Positions 58,501-64,000 of a stretch of 64,000 nucleotides of DNA are shown piece by piece (positions within the stretch are counted from its first letter, which is position 1; each line of letters starts with the position of its first letter). The stretch is taken from contig JACKAB010000006.1 of the NCBI GenBank assembly GCA_020635285.1, positions 495,501 to 559,500 on the forward strand, given 5' to 3'. The notes beneath the pieces are model-generated. The model had not been told where the DNA came from, searched no databases, and was given only the letters and a program-made list of their open reading frames with translations. The DNA comes from Ignavibacteriales bacterium. GTDB taxonomy: Bacteria; Bacteroidota; Ignavibacteria; Ignavibacteriales; Melioribacteraceae. A program made the position numbers and the translations under genes.

Positions 58501-59725
58501 GATAATTAACAATCTTCTTTCTAACGCAGTAAAATTTACTCCGGATAATGGAAGAATTTCAGTAAGTATTAACCAAAGTTTAAATGGCGAAAAACCAACT
58601 GCAGAAATTATTATTTCGGATAACGGAATAAGCATTCCTGATGATAAACTTGATAAAATATTTGACCGTTTTTTCCAAGTTGATGATTCAACACAACGCA
58701 GTTATGGCGGTTCCGGAATTGGCTTAGCTTTGGTAAAGGAATTTGTTGATTTACACAAATGGCAAATTTCAGTAAAAAGTGAATCCGGTAAAGGCACAGA
58801 ATTCAAATTAGAAATTCCACTTGGTGAAGAATATTTACAAGATGATGAAAAAATCAAAACCGGATTAAAGATTGATGCAATTACTAAAGCTGATACAGAG
58901 AAAAAAACAGTTTATAAAAATATTGATACGCTTGATAAAGTTAAAAATAACGGATTAAACAAAAATTCAATATTAATTGTTGATGATTCTGAAGATGTAA
59001 GAAAATATCTAAAAGGTTTACTTAATGAAGATTATTTGATTATTGAAGCTGATAATGGAATTGAAGGAATTAACTCTGCTAAGGACACAATTCCCGATTT
59101 AATAATAAGTGATATAATGATGCCCTCGATGGATGGAATTGAATTTTGCAGTAGAATAAAATCAGAATGGCAAACTAGCGATATTCCAGTAATTCTGTTA
59201 ACAGCAAAAGCCTCGTTTGAAAACAAACTTGAAGGTTTAGAAATTGGCGCAGATGATTATCTAACCAAACCGTTTGAATCCAGAGAACTTTTTACACGAA
59301 TTAAAAATTTATTAGAACAAAGAGAAAGATTAAGAAGTAAATACTCCCAAAATCTTGATGTTTTTCCCGAAACCGAAAACTTAAATACTGCCGAAGACGA
59401 ATTTATTAAAAAGACATTGGAGCTAATTGAACGAAATATTGATAAAACAAATTTTAACACAGAAGAATTGGCTAAAGAATTATTTATGAGCAGATCTAAA
59501 CTTCATAGAAAAATTTTAGATATAACCGGACAAGCTCCAGGCGAATTTATAAGAATTTATAAGCTTAAAAAAGCTGCAAAATATCTTCTAGAAGATAAAT
59601 TTTCGGTGACTCAAATTGCATTTGAAATTGGATTTTCAAGTCCGGCGCAATTTACAAGAGCATTTTCAAAACAATTTAATTGCCTTCCTTCAGAATTTAA
59701 AGCCCAGAATAATAGCCGAAATTAG
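55544..59725 (+). CDS. hybrid two-component system protein (propeller sensor, kinase, receiver, AraC output)
   Basis: About 1393 residues in one chain. The ATG at 55544 gives a signal segment (FTILLFFILLNFTSYS). Upstream ATGs only add an unlikely tail. Propeller repeats come first (FNHLTVEDGLSNNKVFAVIQDRYGFMWFGTDDGLNRYDG), then a Y_Y_Y domain and the span FWAYLIYTALIILGLYII. HisKA FFANLSHEFRTPLMLIKG and an ATPase follow, with NNLLSNAVKFTP and YGGSGIGLALVK. Its G1 box reads DNGIS and not the usual DNGIG. The receiver has the aspartate in LIISDIMMPSMDG and KPF. An AraC HTH (VTQIAFEIGFSSPAQFTRAFSKQF) ends it. In Bacteroides such proteins control polysaccharide-use genes, and the CE2 esterase nearby fits. 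Intact. Confidence 0.92.
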   Translation: MIKKIKKIRFTILLFFILLNFTSYSQSIKFNHLTVEDGLSNNKVFAVIQDRYGFMWFGTDDGLNRYDGYNFKIFKNNPDDSSSISDNTVRSLFEDKKGNIWIGTKSGVLNKFDPISEIFTKWKLNSKSAIYRSIKSIYEDSKENIWIGTHLDGLFKLDTRTKTIEQWKADNTKPNSLSHNYITSIIEDNNHNILIGTYNGLNIFNPNKPENGFTTYYLDPDKPNSLSSNIIWKLSKSTINPNIIWIGTFENVTSFNTKNSKFTRIEIDNSDNVLHGKSCEYVVDEIIAGERFLWVDSYGGLLHINLTTAKTTRFRHIENNSQTLIDNQINQTLKDKNGIIWCGTEKGISYSTPKSSRFNSTLFNSNTSPLKNKNITAISKFDDKGVWLGTNLGLYLLNIGNQNANLQRIQKFDEYSIWSLEPTSNNKIWIGTFGQGLKHFNYNSNQIDNWDLDKTKFPGESINFNQTLFKDSRKNIWVGYSDAGIVRLNPKTGKFELWSNEPDNKKSLSDNSVWVIKEDRFGRIWIGTLGGGLNLFEDKQGGIFHHWLSKDKKDNISSNRIYSICESEKHINGDGSKTILWLGTSKGLNRLAIKNNKPDSNIYDIDVTNDFYTIDEGLQSNNIKSIIEDNDGNLWLGTSSGISFFNVETKIFTNYSKEDGINGTQMNSGAALKLQNNLMLIGSTGGLNIYKNKNINSSNYKPNLIITDFQLFNKSVKPGVYSPLSENILTTEEIILSHNQDVFSFEFAALDYNSSQSIQYAYKMEGFDKDWIYSGTRRFANYTNLDPGKYLFKVKSTNADGVWVGNETSLNIIMQPPWWKTFWAYLIYTALIILGLYIIRRFELNRTMLRNELKLREFEVKQKSELEEMKSRFFANLSHEFRTPLMLIKGPLEQLKNGKNINSAESIELIERNSDRLKELIDQLLELSQLEQAAIPIKAKEENIIVILKGLVSSFESIADDKNIDLNFVNNLESHFCWIDKDKFEKIINNLLSNAVKFTPDNGRISVSINQSLNGEKPTAEIIISDNGISIPDDKLDKIFDRFFQVDDSTQRSYGGSGIGLALVKEFVDLHKWQISVKSESGKGTEFKLEIPLGEEYLQDDEKIKTGLKIDAITKADTEKKTVYKNIDTLDKVKNNGLNKNSILIVDDSEDVRKYLKGLLNEDYLIIEADNGIEGINSAKDTIPDLIISDIMMPSMDGIEFCSRIKSEWQTSDIPVILLTAKASFENKLEGLEIGADDYLTKPFESRELFTRIKNLLEQRERLRSKYSQNLDVFPETENLNTAEDEFIKKTLELIERNIDKTNFNTEELAKELFMSRSKLHRKILDITGQAPGEFIRIYKLKKAAKYLLEDKFSVTQIAFEIGFSSPAQFTRAFSKQFNCLPSEFKAQNNSRN

Positions 59726-59933
59726 AACAATTTCTAACTTTTTAACGTTTTGCAACAAAATAGCAAAATATTGAAACAAATTAGACAGCAAACTCAACCC
59801 ATAAATCATACCTTTGGTTCAGTTAAAATAATTCTTTGAAGTTTATGATTTTTAGTAATGTAAGCTTAATAAAAAACATTGAACCTTAAGTTAAACCAAA
59901 AAAGAGTGCAATATAAATTAAAGCAGATAAAAC

Positions 59934-60077
59934 TTGAAAAAGAAGACTAATCTAGAAAATAAAATTGAGCAGATGCAAAAACGGGAAAAACAAGCTTCCC
60001 GCTATATATTAATAATTTCAATAGTGGTTGGAATTCTTGCGTCAATTTTAATTATGGGATTAATTGAACTGTTTTAG
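59934..60077 (+). CDS. small membrane protein, 47 residues
   Basis: A TTG at 59934 opens a frame with a charged N-terminal helix (NKIEQMQKREKQASRY) and one clear membrane span (ILIISIVVGILASILIMGLIELF) to TAG at 60075-60077. The topology is convincing, but the ribosome site is weak and an internal ATG at 59973 is possible. It lies in the 416-bp gap between the hybrid sensor and the barrel gene. Function unknown. Confidence 0.5.
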   Translation: MKKKTNLENKIEQMQKREKQASRYILIISIVVGILASILIMGLIELF

Positions 60078-60141
60078 TTTAATAATAAAGACAAATAACT
60101 ACAAATAAATTCTCAAACATCTAAACAAACAGGAGTAACAA

Positions 60142-60690
60142 ATGAAAAAAATACTAACAGCACTTTTATTATCCGCAGCAATTTTGACAAATATAAATGC
60201 GCAAAGTGATATGGCAGTCGGTGCCGGATTGGTTGTGTCTTTGCCAATGGGTAATTTTGGCGATGCAGCAAATTTAGGCATTGGGGGAACGGCTGCCTTT
60301 GAATTAAAATTTGCACCTCAGATAACCGGAGTTGGTCATATCGGCTATATCTCATACGGAACAGAATCGGAAGCAGTTAGTTACAGCACAGTTCCCTTAT
60401 TAGTTGGAGTAAAATATTTCTTTCAGCCAACTGGCGGCGTTTACGGAATTGGACAGCTTGGATTAAACTTCTTTTCTACAACAGTTGAGTATGAAGGATT
60501 TGACTTTTTTGGTTCAAGTTTTGGCGGAACTTCAGCAAGTCTAAGTTATTCAGAATTTACTTTAGCTCTCGGCGCCGGTTATGAAGTGCCAATAAGCAGC
60601 AATTTTATTTTTGATGTTGCCGGAACAATTAATATTATAAGTAGCTTTACAAATATTCAATTTAGAGCCGGTGTTAAAACAGGTATATAA
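60142..60690 (+). CDS. outer-membrane beta-barrel protein, 182 residues
   Basis: The signal peptide is ILTALLLSAAILTNINAQ. The mature part alternates hydrophobic and polar residues with glycine turns (VGAGLVVSLPMGNFGDAANLGIGGTAAFELKF, VGVKYFFQPTGGVYGIGQLGLNFFS, LALGAGYEVPISSNFIFDVAGTINI) and ends FRAGVKTGI, as in small eight-strand OmpX/OmpW-like barrels. AGGAG lies 10 bases before the ATG (near 60130). A strong terminator follows. Role unknown: structural or a small pore. Confidence 0.85.
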   Translation: MKKILTALLLSAAILTNINAQSDMAVGAGLVVSLPMGNFGDAANLGIGGTAAFELKFAPQITGVGHIGYISYGTESEAVSYSTVPLLVGVKYFFQPTGGVYGIGQLGLNFFSTTVEYEGFDFFGSSFGGTSASLSYSEFTLALGAGYEVPISSNFIFDVAGTINIISSFTNIQFRAGVKTGI

Positions 60691-60701
60691 ATTTTAACAA
60701 T

Positions 60702-60750
60702 AAAAGTTTCTGTTGAGTTATAAATTTTTAATTCGCAGAAACTTTTTTTT
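60702..60750 (+). terminator. terminator after the barrel gene
   Basis: AAAAGTTTCTG (60702-60712) and CAGAAACTTTT (60736-60746) form an 11-bp stem with a 23-nt loop, then continued T to 60750. Confidence 0.88.
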
Positions 60751-60788
60751 GGTCTATAAATATTTTGAACAACAATGAAAAGGTTAAA

Positions 60789-62316
60789 ATGAAAAATACA
60801 ATGTTACAATCAAAAATTTTGCTATTAGCCATGCTTTTACTTTTTACTTTCCAAATTACAGCAAATGCTAAATCGAGAAGAACAAAAACTAATGTTGAGC
60901 AAAATACAAACTTTAGTAGCAAAACTTTAGAAAAGCTGCAAAATGAATATAATGTTGCAGAAGAAATGTTAAATATTCAAAATGTTAATGCCACAGAGGT
61001 TGTTGATAGTGTGGTTGGATTAGATTTATTCGGTAATAAATTTAAATATATGTATCAGTATGATGATAGAGGAAATATTATTTCTGAGATAAGTCAAGAT
61101 TGGGATGGAAGTAAATTAGAGAATAATCGACGGACGACTAATGAATTCAATTCAGATGGAAAACAAACCTTAGAAATTCGTGAAAGATGGGATGGGAGCG
61201 CATGGGTTAACTACAGTAAATTTACAGAATCATATAATGAAAATGATAATAGCCTTGAGGAATTAGATCAGGATTGGGACGGTACTCAATGGGTAAATTC
61301 CAGCAGATGGATATCTAGCTATAATTCTGAAGGAAAAAAAATATCAGAGCTAGCAGAAGACTGGGATGGAAGTGCGTGGATTCCAGACTATAGAGAAACA
61401 CGTTCAAGTGGAGATGATGGATCTAATGTATACTTATCGGAATCATGGGATGGCTCTGCTTGGGTTAATGATTCAAGAAACACAATAAAATATAATGCAA
61501 ATAACAATTTTGAATCGAATATAGAAGAAACATGGGATGGTACAGCTTGGGTTAATTTAGAGCGAACAACTTTTACTTATGATGAAAGTGGGAGAAATAC
61601 TTCGGTGCGCGGAGAAATTTGGGAGAATGAAAATTGGGTAAACGAATATCAATATTCTTATACACTTTGAACACAAACGATTAAAGAACTATGTGGCTAT
61701 TTGAAAATTGGAATGAAACTCAATGGGAAAATGATTTTCGATATGTTTATACCTATGATGCCAACGGCAGTAAAACAGAAGAGTTAATAGAAGAATGGGA
61801 TGGAACTTCTTTTGTTGGTACAAGCAGAAAAACTTTTACAAATAATAATAATGGAAATGTAATTTTTGCAATTCATGAAAGCTGGGATGAATCAGCTTGG
61901 GTTCCATCACCAACTTATCTTGGATTTTTATAAATATAGATTCTGAGAATTCAAATTACTATTCATTTTTATCAACCAGAATAACCGTACATTATGGTTC
62001 AATAACTGATGTTGAATCAGATAAAAATTTATCTGCTCAATTTGAGCTTAGTCAAAATTATCCAAATCCATTTAATCCAACAACAATAATTAAATACAGT
62101 GTCCCTAATGTAGTCTCGAACTTTAGCTCGAACAATGTTGAATTAAAAGTATATGATGTTCTTGGTAGAGAAATCAAAACTTTGGTCAACCAAAAACAAA
62201 AAGCAGGAAATTACGAAGTTTCATTTGATACAAAAGAACTTTCAAGCGGAGTATACTTTTATAGACTTCAATCCGGAGATTTTATTCAAACTAAGAAAAT
62301 GATGTTGCTGAAATAA
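60789..62316 (+). pseudogene. T9SS-secreted protein with repeated WDG(S/T)xWVN motifs, disrupted
   Basis: A signal peptide (LLLAMLLLFTFQITANA) starts at the ATG 60789. The body has at least eight repeats of about 37 residues, each with a W-D-G-S/T-x-W-V/I-N core and a YNxxG turn (QDWDGTQWVNSSRW, EDWDGSAWIPDYRE, ESWDGSAWVNDSRN). The end is a T9SS type A sorting domain: FELSQNYPNPFNPTTIIKYSVP, VYDVLGREIKTLVN, SGVYFYRLQSG, TKKMMLLK. A frameshift near 61660, an in-frame TAA at 61682 (one base from AAA) and another break near 61930 interrupt it. Corrected length is about 508 residues. Expected outside the cell or on its surface. Confidence 0.78.
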
Positions 62317-62340
62317 ATTTCTTAAAATTATATTTTCAAT

Positions 62341-62367
62341 TTAGCCCGTTTATAGCGGGCTTTTTTG
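62341..62367 (+). terminator. terminator after the T9SS cargo gene
   Basis: GCCCG (62344-62348), loop TTTATAG, CGGGC (62356-62360), then six T. Confidence 0.9.
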
Positions 62368-62482
62368 TGAAATATGCAAAATTTAAATTTGTCATATTTT
62401 TTGAAATCGTTAACCATATCATAAATAATTTTAATTATTTTTTTATATTAAATTTTCAGTAAATCAAATCAGTCAAATTATC

Positions 62483-64000
62483 ATGAAATTTTTAATACTA
62501 ATTTTAACACTTATTGTATCGCAAACTTTTGCTCAAATAAAAGTTCATAAACATCTAACAATTGATGATGGACTTATAAGCAATGAAGTTTTGAGTATAG
62601 TTCAAGATAGTAAAGGCTATATGTGGTTTGCAACCTTTAAAGGAATTAGTATTTGGGATGGAAATAATTTTAAAAATATAAAAAAAGAAAATGGACTCAC
62701 TTCTTCTGCTGTACTAAATCTTCTTGAAACTTCCGACTCAACAATGGTAATTAATACTTTTGGAAAAGGAATTGTAACAATTAAAAATAATGTTTTTGAT
62801 ACTATTGATACTGAAGATGGTTTAACAACAAATTTCGTAACAAAAATCAGATTACTAAATGATGAACCAATAATTGTTTCATCGGCACCGCAAGTTTTAC
62901 AGAACGGAAAGTTAAAATCTTTTTTAGCAAAACCAGAACTTATAAATGGACCAATAACAGATTTTATTATTGATGGAGATGGAACTATTTATATAACAAG
63001 CCGAAATGGATTTTATGTAAAAACCAAAGACAAGGAAACTCTTTACACAACAAAAGATGGTCTGTTAACAAACATTACCAGTTTCCTAAAAAAAGATTTT
63101 AATGGAAATATATTAATAGGATCCTCATTAGGATTAAATAAATATAATAATGGAATTATTTCAACACTTGAATTTAACGGCAAACCGGTTAATTGGACAA
63201 TTGCAGATATTCTTTGTGCAAAGGATGGAACAAATTATTATTCAGGTGATAATGGTTTGCTGATTGAAAAAAAAAATGGAAAAGTTGAATTACTTACAAT
63301 TGAAAATGGATTGTTAGAAAATCCAATATTTACTCTTGGTGAAGACAAAAGCGGGAATATCTATTTAGGTTATTCCAGAGGCGGTATAAGTATTTATACA
63401 CCCGAAAAATTTACAAATTATGAAGGTGAGGAATTTGCAGCTAATTCAATTTTGCAATATAATAATGAATTTTTATTGGGTACTGAAAACGGAATTGCTG
63501 TTCTGAGTGATAAAAGCATTAAATCGATTACAATGAAAAATGGAATTATCAGTAATTATATTAGATCTATTACAAAAAAAAATAATGATATTTTTATTGG
63601 AACTGACGCTGGTCTTAACATTTTAAACAAAAATAAAATTATCTCTTCAATCAAAACTGATAAAGCTACACAAGGAATTTATGATATTGAATTTTCAAAA
63701 TTTGGCGACTTGGTTTTAAGTGTAAGAAGACAAGGAATTACTTTGATTAGCGACCAAAAAAATTATCAAAATCCTTTTATCACTAGTTTTATTAATACGA
63801 TCGACACAACAAATAAAGGAAATGCAAGAGGACATGGTGCAAATGTTTTTTGAGTAAAAAAAAAATAATGATAAAATTAACGGAAAAATTTTCAACTACA
63901 TAAATCGTTCAAATGGTATACTCAGTAGTTGGATTTTGGATATGTTATTTACAAGAGACTCAACTTTAGTTTTGGGTTATCATGGAAGCGGAGTTAGTTT
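62483..64000 (+). pseudogene. propeller-domain sensor (kinase 3), N-terminal part, runs off the window, one frameshift
   Basis: The signal peptide is ILILTLIVSQTFAQ. The propeller repeats are closely related to kinases 1 and 2 (KHLTIDDGLISNEVLSIVQDSKGYMWFATFKGISIWDG). The frame stops at 63853 after GHGANVF. Adding one T to the T-run at 63846-63851 restores VFLSKKKNNDKING and NRSNGILSSWILDMLFTRDSTLVLGYHGSG to the last base of the window. The kinase half lies beyond 64000. It probably has the same HisKA_3 architecture and is a third member of the family here. Confidence 0.8.

Overview
The window looks like chromosome of an AT-rich Gram-negative bacterium of the Bacteroidota/Chlorobi/Ignavibacteriota group, most likely an ignavibacterium. 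The clues are an NPFNP-type type IX secretion (T9SS) sorting domain at about 62.0-62.3 kb, two-component sensors with ligand-binding propellers (one of them a one-protein hybrid with an AraC output), a carboxypeptidase-regulatory-domain TonB-dependent receptor, and a moxR-batABCDE operon. I saw no rRNA, tRNA, CRISPR array, insertion sequence or phage module.

Region 1 (0.1-10 kb) is amino-acid metabolism. A small + strand pair (HIBADH-family dehydrogenase and a DUF302 protein) meets a leftward metY-metX pair for methionine. That pair is preceded by a SAM-I riboswitch with its terminator and antiterminator visible. Next comes a leftward thrA-asd-thrB-thrC cluster for threonine. metX carries an in-frame stop, and thrC and thrA each carry a one-base frameshift.

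Region 2 (10.3-18.5 kb) is a tightly packed moxR-DUF58-(batD-like)-batA-batB-batC-batD-batE operon, intact throughout. Region 3 (18.6-30.2 kb) holds a TonB-dependent receptor, a broken lipoprotein, a DUF72 protein, two small TonB C-terminal-domain proteins, a broken ECF sigma/anti-sigma/lipoprotein cluster, aat, an EamA transporter, a TPM-domain protein and gpmI.

Region 4 (30.3-53 kb) is the most unusual part. The same layout occurs twice: a propeller histidine kinase, then a LuxR-type response regulator, then exported surface proteins. Copy 1 is kinase 30.35-33.2, regulator 33.3-33.9 and surface genes 34.2-41.5 kb. Copy 2 is kinase 42.6-45.5, regulator 45.6-46.1, surface gene 46.45-48.7 and a 14-repeat FG-GAP protein at 48.9-53.1 kb. 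The surface proteins share a similar N-terminal part but end in different modules (DUF1566-like, S74 chaperone, C1q-like). A 14-bp dyad of the form TACC-N6-GGTA followed by GTWG lies upstream of one regulator gene and of three exported-protein genes. I propose it as the operator of this regulon. Chimeric joints and gene-end remnants show recombination in the locus.

Region 5 (53.3-64 kb) holds a CE2-type esterase lipoprotein, an SDR dehydrogenase, an intact hybrid two-component protein, a small membrane protein, an outer-membrane barrel, a broken T9SS cargo protein with repeated WDG motifs, and a fourth propeller sensor that runs off the window.

Many genes are split by single-base indels, often in homopolymers, clustered at 22.3-25.8 and 30.3-42.4 kb, while long genes elsewhere are intact. 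I mark these genes as pseudogene, but sequencing or assembly error is at least as likely as real decay. The corrected products are described because they are what the reader needs.
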